A stretch of 64,000 nucleotides of DNA from Clostridiaceae bacterium (GTDB taxonomy: Bacteria; Bacillota; Clostridia; Lachnospirales; Lachnospiraceae), in the NCBI GenBank assembly GCA_910575435.1, contig CAJTGI010000014.1:1-64000 (forward strand), read 5' to 3'. Each line of letters opens with the position of its first letter. Position 1 is the stretch's first letter. The notes beneath the pieces were generated by a model. That model worked only from the letters and a program-made list of their open reading frames with translations. It did not search any database and had not been told where the DNA came from. Below are positions 17,401 through 24,148 of this stretch, one piece after another. Made by a program: the position numbers and the translations under genes.

Positions 17401-17800
17401 TCCCATTCGCACAGGGGATACCATCACTTCATTAAATCTTACGATTATCCATGGGGCGGATGAGTCAGGGAGGATTCAGGTTTCTATGGAAGACGGGGAT
17501 TGCGGCAAGATCTCTCTGGACTTCAGATTGTCTGGCGGCAAGGTGAAGGGCTTTGTGCTCTGTGATGAGCGCGATGGCTTCGAGGCGCTAAAGGACGGGG
17601 AAGGCATCCTGAGGGGAAATATAGAAAATGCCGGATTCCAGGTCGGCAACATTTCTTTTGGAATGGATTTCAAGTCGAGAAATGAATTGCTGAACAGTCA
17701 GATAGAGACACAGGAGGCAGACACGGCACATCTGTACCAGATTTCAAAAATGCTGGTGCGCTATGTGAAGTCGTCGATTGAGAATGGAGGAATTTCATGA
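14423..17800 (+). CDS. Large flagellin-operon protein (DUF6240-like; FliK-like C-terminus)
   Basis: 1125 aa with GGGAGG before the ATG. No signal peptide or membrane segment. It is highly helical and rich in Gln and Glu, with a coiled-coil stretch near 150-200 (KARRNWQQQKMEENQEFRKK). Several internal units beginning 'LxELI..Gxxxx..PID' recur. The last 150 residues (GRIQVSMEDGDCGKISLDF) resemble the C-terminal beta-domain of FliK-type hook-length proteins, in which long Gln-rich N-terminal regions are also usual. I recall the family as DUF6240 of Lachnospiraceae. The stop overlaps the flagellin start (ATGA), so the two are translationally coupled. A ruler, export-switch or secreted flagellar role is likely but not shown. 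Confidence 0.65.
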   Translation: MDVRSVTIYGNRMNNKKENALANSFLNIGKKGQTVEGVIGAVSGQVTLNFNGISVSVAKNAVKNPVEGDVRSFRIMDISKDSIVLKEVDRKPEMGDAGNRMGAGTVPNGYGFADYLEKSAKEAAGTLDEGEQFAVLSGEDYQDIEEEDGSLEKMTKEVVESAIEKGKARRNWQQQKMEENQEFRKKLQEDLEKMQLAGFLDQKSEGQIRQAMEDAGIPATEENLSHVVSALSMSYSALSLTDQSKAYIVGQNLSPTIDHLYQGKFSVFGRVGSSGAGQDYAAYQEQIEQILKNCGYDTPEGREAARWLFDRELPINQVTLSKLETLEQIPQNMTGDKVLEQILFAMSAGLSPKEAVLDDSQFVVARDAVKDFQQIDDSTIIHVIDYLKEHPQMIPVGAEAEAQDAWAGQEEEARDKRGFVNLELIREIQDKIRVSGGGQSEAVPTVYRKDMSEDEIAQVTLKRQVEEIRQKMTLQSAVRMAQKGIQVETASLNQIISELRQQEQSYYSGQIGTRVEDIPAEQIDLLQETLSKAKDIADAHAAILGTRVRQQELLTVNELHKAVSSQVANRQEWNGVYETVSTQVRTDLGDSIQKAFEGVPEMLSDLGLEDTQANERAVRILGYNSMEITEENINQVKVFDSKVNQVIENMKPATVLELIRRGENPLDLPIDELNEKLKQINEEKGIDDQEKYSRFLWQLEKSHQITEDERAGYIGVYRLLHQIEKSDGAVIGALMGAKQELTLGNLLTQARTRKGNGIDSTVDDSAGAREITRTKETITEQIARGFSGQRDGQEIQGQVSQARYYQNLVEESLQELTPEKLSGITDGDMEKLLDVSVEKFFEQLKNAPGNQEVKREYYEMLASEVREQMQSSVEAQEYLGKLGIPDTVGNIMAMQTVLEGQQSVYGEAYRRRNVLSREERQELDDVVDSMDDALGEEAALQEKCQQSEKIMQHILTKSYEQADISFEDLQTLRQLGRGIRLQGALRQSRSYDIPIRTGDTITSLNLTIIHGADESGRIQVSMEDGDCGKISLDFRLSGGKVKGFVLCDERDGFEALKDGEGILRGNIENAGFQVGNISFGMDFKSRNELLNSQIETQEADTAHLYQISKMLVRYVKSSIENGGIS

Positions 17801-19188
17801 AAATCAACAACAACTACTCAGCCCAGTTGGCGAACTTGAGTTTGAAAAGGGCAGATAAGAAGATGACCACGTCTCTGGAGCGCCTAAGTTCCGGATATAA
17901 GATTAATAAGGCGGCGGACGATGCCGCAGGGCTTGCGGTGTCCAACAAGATGCGCATGCAGATTCAGGCTCTGGAGCAGGCGGGCAGAAATGCGGATGAT
18001 GGCTCTTCCATTATCCAGACGGCAGAGGGGGCGCTGTCGGAGATTGAGTCCCTGCTGCAGCGCACCAGAGAGTTAAGCGTGCAGGCGGCAAATGACACCA
18101 ACACGGTGGATGACCGCTATGCGATACAGAAGGAGATCAATGAATTGCTGGACGAGGTGGACCGGATTGCCAGCACCACGGATTTCAATGGAACCAAGCT
18201 GCTGGATGGCTCTTGCAGCCGGGTGGTGACATTCGACGAGGCTGGCATGGATTCTCTGGGAGTTTCTTCCGGGGTGCTGGCTGGCACGTACCAGCTGACA
18301 GTGGATGCCCTGCCGGAGGCCGCACAGGGAAATCTCACATATTCCATTCCGGCAACGGGAACCTCCAGCATAAAAATCAATGATACCAGCATTGCCATCA
18401 CTCCCAGCGATACATTGGACACTGTCTATGATAAGATTCTTGGCGTGTGCAATATGATGGAAATTGATGTTTCCGGTGGGCCGGGCAATGTCACTTTGAC
18501 TACCAAGGCGGTGGGGGGAGACCAGAATATCACTCTCCGCAGTGTCGGCGCTACCACGGATACCGTTGTCCGGGGTAAGGATGCGCAGGTTACGCTGGCT
18601 GATTCTGCTACCGCTGCGGCGGCGGGCGGGGAGAGCCAGTTTACGGGCAAGGAATCACTGAGTTATAATGGAAACAATATCACGATTTCTGACAATTCCG
18701 GCTTTGAGATGAAGATCACTCTGGAGGAGGGGATTCAGGCGGGAGATACCAGGAATATCACAGTGTATGATACAGGTTCCATGTTGTTGCAAGTTGGTGC
18801 TGATGAGCATCAGAATCTTGCCGTTGACTTTGGGGAAGTGTCTTGCCGCACATTGATGCTTCGGGAGGAAGACGGGGACAATATGGTGAATGTCTGCTCT
18901 CAGGACGGGGCATCCAGAGCCATCACTGCCTTTGACAATGCCATCCAGACGATTTCCAATTACCGCTCCAATCTGGGTGCGATGGAAAACCGTCTGCAGA
19001 GCACGATGTCCAGCTTGGATGTCACGGTGGAGAATGTCACGGAGTCCATGTCAAGAATTATGGATACGGATATGGCGGAGGCCATGACTAACTATACCCA
19101 GGAGAGCGTGCTTTCCCAGGCTGCCACTGCGATGCTGGCTCAGGCGAATAACAGGCCGCAGCAGGTGATGTCCCTGTTGCAGGGCTAA
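17797..19188 (+). CDS. fliC: Flagellin
   Basis: 463 aa with GGAGG ahead of the ATG. The conserved D0/D1 N-terminus (residues 1-140) includes NNNYSAQLANLSLKRA, LSSGYKINKAADDAAGLAVS and RTRELSVQAANDT. The C-terminal D1/D0 (about 375-463) includes YRSNLGAMENRLQ and ends QANNRPQQVMSLLQG. A Thr/Gly-rich variable region (about 145-370) would be the surface-exposed D2/D3. Flagellin is exported through the flagellar type III system, with FliS as cytoplasmic chaperone, and fliS is two features downstream. Overlap with the preceding gene links its translation to that protein. Confidence 0.95.
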   Translation: MKINNNYSAQLANLSLKRADKKMTTSLERLSSGYKINKAADDAAGLAVSNKMRMQIQALEQAGRNADDGSSIIQTAEGALSEIESLLQRTRELSVQAANDTNTVDDRYAIQKEINELLDEVDRIASTTDFNGTKLLDGSCSRVVTFDEAGMDSLGVSSGVLAGTYQLTVDALPEAAQGNLTYSIPATGTSSIKINDTSIAITPSDTLDTVYDKILGVCNMMEIDVSGGPGNVTLTTKAVGGDQNITLRSVGATTDTVVRGKDAQVTLADSATAAAAGGESQFTGKESLSYNGNNITISDNSGFEMKITLEEGIQAGDTRNITVYDTGSMLLQVGADEHQNLAVDFGEVSCRTLMLREEDGDNMVNVCSQDGASRAITAFDNAIQTISNYRSNLGAMENRLQSTMSSLDVTVENVTESMSRIMDTDMAEAMTNYTQESVLSQAATAMLAQANNRPQQVMSLLQG

Positions 19189-19267
19189 TCCGGTACAAGG
19201 GATTTCATTGCGGGAGAAATATGCTACATGTCGGTGTTTTGGCGGGTCGAACCAGTAGATGGCAATT

Positions 19268-19283
19268 TGCGTGTAAACACGCA
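19268..19283 (+). other. Short hairpin after flagellin
   Basis: TGCGTG-TAAA-CACGCA, a perfect six-base stem with a TAAA loop, in the 276-bp gap between flagellin and fliS. It may protect the flagellin mRNA 3' end. Confidence 0.35.
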
Positions 19284-19292
19284 TTTACCTAC

Positions 19293-19312
19293 TTTTGACC
19301 CTAGCATCATAA
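19293..19312 (+). repeat. TTTTGACCCTAGCATCATAA repeat, copy A
   Basis: Sixteen of these 20 bases (19297-19312) recur exactly, in inverted orientation, at 21729-21744 upstream of the chemoreceptor. The flanking TTTTGACCC recurs inverted at 21783-21791. It may be a protein-binding site or part of a dispersed repeat. Confidence 0.5.
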
Positions 19313-19323
19313 TATGATAGAAT

Positions 19324-19353
19324 AAAAGGGCAAAACCATTGTTTTGCCCTTTT
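19324..19353 (+). terminator. Intrinsic terminator of the flagellin operon
   Basis: A perfect 12-bp stem AAAAGGGCAAAA / TTTTGCCCTTTT with loop CCATTG, followed by further T. It is nearly symmetric and so could act in both directions. Confidence 0.9.
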
Positions 19354-19362
19354 TGGATAAGT

Positions 19363-19374
19363 GAGAATAGTTAT
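19363..19374 (+). repeat. GAGAATAGTTAT intergenic word, copy 3 (diverged)
   Basis: Diverged copy of the GTGAATAG-type word, nine bases after the flagellin terminator and 90 bp before fliS. Confidence 0.35.
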
Positions 19375-19464
19375 GATAGGAAGTATGGCGGCACGAAAGT
19401 GTTGCGGTGGGATGCTAGAATATGGGGAAATAGTTTTGTCGTCATGAATGAATGGAGGCGTGAG

Positions 19465-19944
19465 ATGAATCAGGATCAGAAGAGGGAGTATACTGCCAGA
19501 GTGGCCCAGGCAAACCGAAGCGAATTGGTAGTGATAATCTATGAATTGTTTTTGCTGGCTATTGACGACGCAAAAGCAATGTTTAAGGAAGGCAGGCTGG
19601 AGGATGGATGCCGCTGCGTCAAGAGGGCTCAGGGATTTTTGCAGGAACTCATGGGAAGCCTGGATAAGAGATATGAGATTGCTGAGGAACTGATGCGGCT
19701 TTACCGCTATGTCTATGAACAGTTGATTTTTTCCAATATAAGGAGAAAGATGGTAAATGGGGATACCGTGGTGGAAGTGATGACAAAGCTGAAGGAGGCT
19801 TTTGAGCAGGTTGCCAAGGAGGACAAATCAGCTTCTGTCATGGAAAATTCCCAGCAGATTTATGCAGGGCTTACCTATGGAAGAAGTTCCCTGAACGAGG
19901 TGCTTCTGACGGGAAATGAATCAAATCGGGGGTTTCGGGCATAA
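19465..19944 (+). CDS. fliS: Flagellin export chaperone FliS
   Basis: 159 aa. The ATG at 19465 follows GGAGGCG; an upstream in-frame extension lacks a ribosome site. The four-helix FliS pattern is clear: YTARVAQANRSELVVIIYE, then a helix with LFLLAIDDAKAMFKEG, the RCVKRAQGFLQELMGSLD helix, and LYRYVYEQLIFSNIRR. FliS binds the flagellin C-terminus in the cytoplasm and stops early polymerisation. It is some 25 residues longer than usual because of a C-terminal tail (YAGLTYGRSSLNEVLL) that may contact a partner. A strong terminator separates it from flagellin, so it probably has its own promoter. Confidence 0.88.
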   Translation: MNQDQKREYTARVAQANRSELVVIIYELFLLAIDDAKAMFKEGRLEDGCRCVKRAQGFLQELMGSLDKRYEIAEELMRLYRYVYEQLIFSNIRRKMVNGDTVVEVMTKLKEAFEQVAKEDKSASVMENSQQIYAGLTYGRSSLNEVLLTGNESNRGFRA

Positions 19945-20137
19945 ATATTGCTAAAAAGTAAAGCCGAGTGAACGAGCATGTCACATGCTTGCATGTAGGC
20001 ATGCATGGACGCTTGGCGCACAGCCAATATGAGAAAGCAGTCCAATCGGGCGGATTGCGAGAGCGCATAACACGGAGCAATCGTCAACAAACCAGAGGCT
20101 TGGTTACATATCAGATATAGATAACGGGAGGTGGCAT
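19945..20137. other. Structured intergenic region before malQ
   Basis: 193 bp without a gene. It contains several short inverted repeats: GCATG/CATGC clusters (about 19977-20006), TTGGC-GCACA-GCCAA (about 20012-20026) and CAATC-GGGCG-GATTG (about 20042-20056). No T-run follows any of them. The dense folding potential suggests a mobile intergenic repeat or a structured RNA. I recognise no known family. Confidence 0.35.
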
Positions 20138-21619
20138 ATGAAAGGAAGAGCAGCAGGGATTTTATTGCCGATTAGCAGTCTGCCCTCCAAGTATGGAATT
20201 GGCACATTGGGCAGGGAGGCATATCGCTTTGTGGACCAATTAGTGCAGGCGGGACAAAAATACTGGCAGGTACTGCCGGTTGGGCCGACCAGTTTTGGGG
20301 ACAGCCCATATCAGTCCTTTTCTGCATTTGCGGGAAATCCATACTTTATTGATTTAGATTTTTTGATTGACCAGGGGTTGCTGGAGGAAGAGGAAGTGGC
20401 TTCTTGTGACTGGGGCGATCAGCCTTGGGATATTGATTATGAGAAGATTTATCAGAGCCGTTTCCAGATACTTCGCAAGGCATTTCGCAATAGCAGTCAT
20501 AAAGAAGATAAGAAATATCATAAGTTTTTAAAGCAGTCCCGGTATTGGCTGGAAGACTATGCGCTATACATGGCGTTGAAATTCTACTTCGGGGGGAAGG
20601 AGTGGTCTGCCTGGGAGGAAGACATTCGCATGCACTCCAAGGAGGCGGTGAAGCATTATCGAAAACTCTTGAAAAAGGAAATAGATTTCTGGAAATTTTG
20701 CCAGTTCCAGTTCTTTCGGCAGTGGTCCAAACTGAAAAAATACGCCAACAAGCATGGCGTGAAAATCATCGGGGATATTCCCCTGTACATGGCACTGGAT
20801 AGCGCAGATGTGTGGGTGCATGCCGATTTGTTCGACTTGGACGAGAGGAGGAGGCCCATCCATGTGGCGGGGGTGCCGCCGGACTGCTTTAGCGAGGACG
20901 GACAGCTTTGGGGCAATCCGCTGTATGACTGGAAGCGCATGGAGAAGAAGAAATTCCAGTGGTGGGCAAAGAGGATGGAATCCAATGCCAGGCTGTACGA
21001 TGTGATCCGCATCGACCATTTTATTGGAATCGTGAATTATTGGTCCATCCCGGCGGGTGACGATACGGCCGTCAATGGCAAGTGGAAGAAGGGGCCGGGG
21101 CAGAAATTGACCAAGGTCATCAAGAAGGCCACCAAGGGCTCTGGGATTATCGCAGAGGATTTGGGCGTGGTGGGGGACAATGTGCGCGCCCTGATCAAAA
21201 AGACCGGGTGGCCGGGGATGAAGATTCTTCTCTTTGCCTTTGACGGGGATGCGTCCAATGAATATCTGCCCCACAATTATAAAAATTCAAACTGCATTGT
21301 CTACGGTGGCACCCATGACAATGAGACCATTGCGGGCTGCTACAAGGAGAAATCGAAGAGGGAGACTCGCTTTTTGCGCAAGTATTTGAATGTGGAAAGC
21401 AAGGAAGATATTCCAAAAGCCATGATTCGTGCCGGCTACGCTAGCATAGCGGACACCGCTATTTTCCAGATGCAGGATATCCTGGAATTGGACAATTCTG
21501 CCAGGATGAATCTGCCGTCCTCGGTGGGAACGAACTGGCGGTGGAGGATGCTTCCGTGTCAATTTACAGAAAAACATAGGAAGATGCTGAGGGATTTCTG
21601 CGACTGGTATGCCCGATAA
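20138..21619 (+). CDS. malQ: 4-alpha-glucanotransferase (GH77 amylomaltase)
   Basis: 493 aa, the usual bacterial MalQ length, with GGGAGG before the ATG. Conserved GH77 features are GILLPISSLPSKYGIG at the start, WQVLPVGPTSFGDSPYQS, catalytic nucleophile D293 in RIDHFIG, acid/base E340 in IIAEDLGVV, and D394 in GGTHDNETIAG. The enzyme moves alpha-1,4-glucan segments between maltodextrins in the cytoplasm, for glycogen or starch-oligosaccharide metabolism. It stands alone between motility genes, with no maltose transporter or phosphorylase nearby. Confidence 0.95.
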   Translation: MKGRAAGILLPISSLPSKYGIGTLGREAYRFVDQLVQAGQKYWQVLPVGPTSFGDSPYQSFSAFAGNPYFIDLDFLIDQGLLEEEEVASCDWGDQPWDIDYEKIYQSRFQILRKAFRNSSHKEDKKYHKFLKQSRYWLEDYALYMALKFYFGGKEWSAWEEDIRMHSKEAVKHYRKLLKKEIDFWKFCQFQFFRQWSKLKKYANKHGVKIIGDIPLYMALDSADVWVHADLFDLDERRRPIHVAGVPPDCFSEDGQLWGNPLYDWKRMEKKKFQWWAKRMESNARLYDVIRIDHFIGIVNYWSIPAGDDTAVNGKWKKGPGQKLTKVIKKATKGSGIIAEDLGVVGDNVRALIKKTGWPGMKILLFAFDGDASNEYLPHNYKNSNCIVYGGTHDNETIAGCYKEKSKRETRFLRKYLNVESKEDIPKAMIRAGYASIADTAIFQMQDILELDNSARMNLPSSVGTNWRWRMLPCQFTEKHRKMLRDFCDWYAR

Positions 21620-21728
21620 TGTTTCTTGTGAATGCAGCGCAATAATATAATTTATAATAATTTAATAAATTTTTGTGATATAAGCATGTATTCTGTGCAA
21701 AAGTATGGTAATATAGGAATGTCGGTTT

Positions 21729-21744
21729 TTATGATGCTAGGGTC
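21729..21744 (-). repeat. Inverted copy of the GACCCTAGCATCATAA repeat, copy B
   Basis: The reverse complement matches 19297-19312 at all 16 bases. More GGGGTCA words follow at 21750 and 21782, making a small cluster ahead of the chemoreceptor. Confidence 0.5.
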
Positions 21745-21784
21745 ATGCTGGGGTCATAAGTGGCAATCCGTAGCATCAGTTGGG

Positions 21785-21802
21785 GTCAAAATATTTTTTG
21801 AC
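21785..21802. promoter_or_regulatory. GTCAAAA-TATT-TTTTGAC dyad upstream of the chemoreceptor
   Basis: A perfect 7-bp inverted repeat with a 4-bp centre, immediately followed by GCCAATAT, which is one base off the SigD -10 GCCGATAT. A correctly spaced TAAA was not found, so the promoter assignment is open. Confidence 0.4.
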
Positions 21803-21869
21803 GCCAATATGGTTTTTATCATAAACGCTATAAAAGATGAAAAAATGGAGACTTATGAGGAGGATTATT

Positions 21870-23615
21870 ATGAAGAAGAAAACATCATTTGGAGTGGCGG
21901 TAAATTTTATGATTTTGTTGCTGGTGCTACCGATGATTATCATTGCGGTGGCCGCATACTTTATTACCACCAATACGGTGGAGGCTGGCGATACGCTCTA
22001 TCATGCCTATGGCAAGGCAGAAGGAGATGCGGGCATGGGGTTTGCCTATTTTCAGGAGGTAAAGTGCAACTTGCGGAATACGCTTTATCTGTATGCCGAC
22101 GATGAGAAGAAGCAGGCATCGTCCATGGAGGCGATTCAGGTATCCAGGGATAATATGAATAAATATTTTGATGCGGCAGATAAGGCTTTTGTGGACCAGA
22201 CTTGCAAGGATATTTTGCAGGATGTCAGAAAATATACAGATGATTATCTGAAGGATTTGGATATTTGCATTTCTTTTGTGAACGAGGGAGATATAGACCA
22301 GGCCAGGGAGCATTTGCTCAGCAATGGCGTGGCTTCTGCCAATAAGGCGGCGGAATACATAAATTCACTGATAGATACGCTGGATGAGAAAGCGGAATCT
22401 CAGCAGGCGGGACTGGAGAAGCAGGCGCAATACAGCCATCTTCTGGTTTTGATTTTGTTTGTGTTTGGACTTTGTGATGCGGCGTATGCAGTGAATTATA
22501 TGAATAAAAAGGTGAAGCGGGTAATTGTTGATCTTGATGTGGCGTCCGTCAAACTGAGTATGGGTGATGTGGATGTCGTACTGCCAGAGGACAGCGGTTT
22601 GCTGGAAATCAGCAGTCTGATTGAGGCATATGAGGCGCTAATCAAAAACTTGAAGAAACAGGCGGCGGCTTTGCAAATGATTGCCCAGGGGGACTTGCGG
22701 GTAGACTTTCAGCCGGCTTCCAGCGTCGATATGGTGGGTACGGCTCTGGAGAAGCTGATTAATGATGACAATAGCGTGTTTGCCAGCATCCGAAATGCTA
22801 CGAATCAAATTAGCATGGGGTCTAGCCAGATTGCAGCAGCCAGCCAGACCTTGGCTCAGGGTTCTACGGAACAGGCCAGCGCGATTCAGCAGATTGCTGC
22901 ATCTGTGAAGGATATTGCAGGAAAGACGAAGGGCAATGCGGAGCAGGCGGACGAAGTCAACCGCATCGTGCTGGAGGCAAAGGATGATGTGAATGCTGGA
23001 AATGTTCGGATGGAAGAGATGATGGTGGCTATGAATGAAATTAACGAGGCATCTGAAAACATCCAGAAGATTATTAAAGTAATTGACGACATTGCATTTA
23101 ATACCAATATCCTGGCACTGAATGCTTCTGTGGAGGCGGCCCGGGCCGGGGAGCAGGGCAAGGGATTCGCAGTGGTAGCAGAGGAAGTCAGGAACCTTGC
23201 GGGCCGTTCTGCGGAGGCTTCCAGCCAGACGGCAGATATGATAGAAGACTCCATTGAGAAAGTGAAGCGGGGTGGCCAGCTTGCGAAGCAGACTGCGGAT
23301 GCGCTGGGATTGATTTCTGAAATGATCGAGCAGATTACGGGACTTAGCCAGGAGATTGCCCAGGCATCAAACGACCAGGCAACGGCAACAGAGCAGATTG
23401 ACCAGGCATTGGCCCAGGTATCGCAGGTGGTACAGACGAATTCTGCTACCAGCCAGCAGTGCGCATCGGCAAGCGAAGAACTTTCAGGCCAGGCTGCCGG
23501 GCTGAACGAGGAACTGTCAAAATTCCAGTTGCAGGACGTGGTGGGAAATATGCCCTCCCGCACGCTGGGATATGAGGAACCTGCCATGCTGGAGAGCAAT
23601 GGAGCAAAATATTAG
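21870..23615 (+). CDS. Methyl-accepting chemotaxis protein
   Basis: 581 aa. The ATG at 21870 is chosen for GAGGAGG five bases upstream. An N-terminal membrane helix (FMILLLVLPMIIIAVAAYF) and a second helix near 190-210 (LLVLILFVFGLCDAAYAVNYM) enclose a short helical sensor of about 150 residues, probably a four-helix-bundle type. A HAMP-like linker follows. The signalling hairpin carries the conserved tip DDIAFNTNILALNASVEAAR and GKGFAVVAEEVRNLA. It senses an unknown ligand and controls CheA. No other che genes are here. Confidence 0.93.
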   Translation: MKKKTSFGVAVNFMILLLVLPMIIIAVAAYFITTNTVEAGDTLYHAYGKAEGDAGMGFAYFQEVKCNLRNTLYLYADDEKKQASSMEAIQVSRDNMNKYFDAADKAFVDQTCKDILQDVRKYTDDYLKDLDICISFVNEGDIDQAREHLLSNGVASANKAAEYINSLIDTLDEKAESQQAGLEKQAQYSHLLVLILFVFGLCDAAYAVNYMNKKVKRVIVDLDVASVKLSMGDVDVVLPEDSGLLEISSLIEAYEALIKNLKKQAAALQMIAQGDLRVDFQPASSVDMVGTALEKLINDDNSVFASIRNATNQISMGSSQIAAASQTLAQGSTEQASAIQQIAASVKDIAGKTKGNAEQADEVNRIVLEAKDDVNAGNVRMEEMMVAMNEINEASENIQKIIKVIDDIAFNTNILALNASVEAARAGEQGKGFAVVAEEVRNLAGRSAEASSQTADMIEDSIEKVKRGGQLAKQTADALGLISEMIEQITGLSQEIAQASNDQATATEQIDQALAQVSQVVQTNSATSQQCASASEELSGQAAGLNEELSKFQLQDVVGNMPSRTLGYEEPAMLESNGAKY

Positions 23616-23651
23616 AGACGTGTTGCTATTTTCTCATGAGGGCTGATGGCT

Positions 23652-23663
23652 GTGAATAGTATC
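23652..23663 (+). repeat. GTGAATAGTATC intergenic word, copy 4
   Basis: Copy of the GTGAATAG word upstream of the thrS promoter. An imperfect inverted partner, GTTGCTATTTTCTC, lies at about 23632-23645. Confidence 0.45.
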
Positions 23664-23677
23664 GAGGCATTTAAACC

Positions 23678-23706
23678 TTGACAATGGGAGGCGTTCATAG
23701 TAAGAT
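23678..23706 (+). promoter_or_regulatory. thrS promoter
   Basis: TTGACA (23678-23683), 17-bp spacer, TAAGAT (23701-23706). A consensus -35 and ideal spacing point to a strong sigma-A promoter that starts the T-box leader. Confidence 0.65.
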
Positions 23707-23712
23707 AATGTC

Positions 23713-24076
23713 AATGCGTTGATGAGAAGAGTACATGATATCAGCAACTTAGAGGTTACCATTCATGGAGTGAATAGTAACGCTTAGAGCGCGGCGGGGC
23801 AAATGCCCAGAACTGCTGCCAGACCAGAGAGGGATGCCTTTCCCGGTGCCGATGGCATTGGGGGAGTGCTGGAAGCATCCGGTTGCCTATTGTGGAAGAC
23901 CGCCTCGGAGTGGCTTTAATACAGCCCGGCAGACGCCGTTATCGTCATATAAAGTGCAAGATATGATTTGCAGCTATTTTTTAGTTATAATAGTAGCAAT
24001 GATTCTTGAATAAGGGTGGAACCGCGAATGTAAATCGTCCCTTCTGGTAACTATTGGATACCAGAAGGGATTTTTT
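23713..24076 (+). promoter_or_regulatory. Threonine T-box leader of thrS
   Basis: The leader carries the T-box core AGGGTGGAACCGCG at 24013-24026, which binds the uncharged tRNA acceptor end. It is followed by a terminator: stem TCCCTTCTGGTA (24038-24049) and TACCAGAAGGGA (24059-24070), then six T. Stem I holds a specifier loop GGAAGACCGCC whose triplet ACC (23899-23901) is a threonine codon, matching the downstream thrS. Uncharged tRNA-Thr should stabilise the antiterminator. One GTGAATAGTAAC word (23770-23781) is built into a leader hairpin: GTTAC-C-ATTCA pairs with TGAAT-A-GTAAC. Confidence 0.93.
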
Positions 24077-24148
24077 GGTTTTGGCGGGGAATCTTGCAGA
24101 GCGAGATTCTTTGCTTGGATGTTTTAAATATAGATATGGAGGAGAAGT

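Noticed and set aside
21803-21810. GCCAATAT as a SigD -10 for the chemoreceptor gene
   Set aside because: No TAAA at the required 14-16 bp upstream (the nearest CAAA is 12 bp away), so it is not called as a promoter.
22886-23599. Minus-strand frame opposite the chemoreceptor
   Set aside because: Ser/Ala/Trp-rich mirror of the coiled-coil signalling domain, with no ribosome site.
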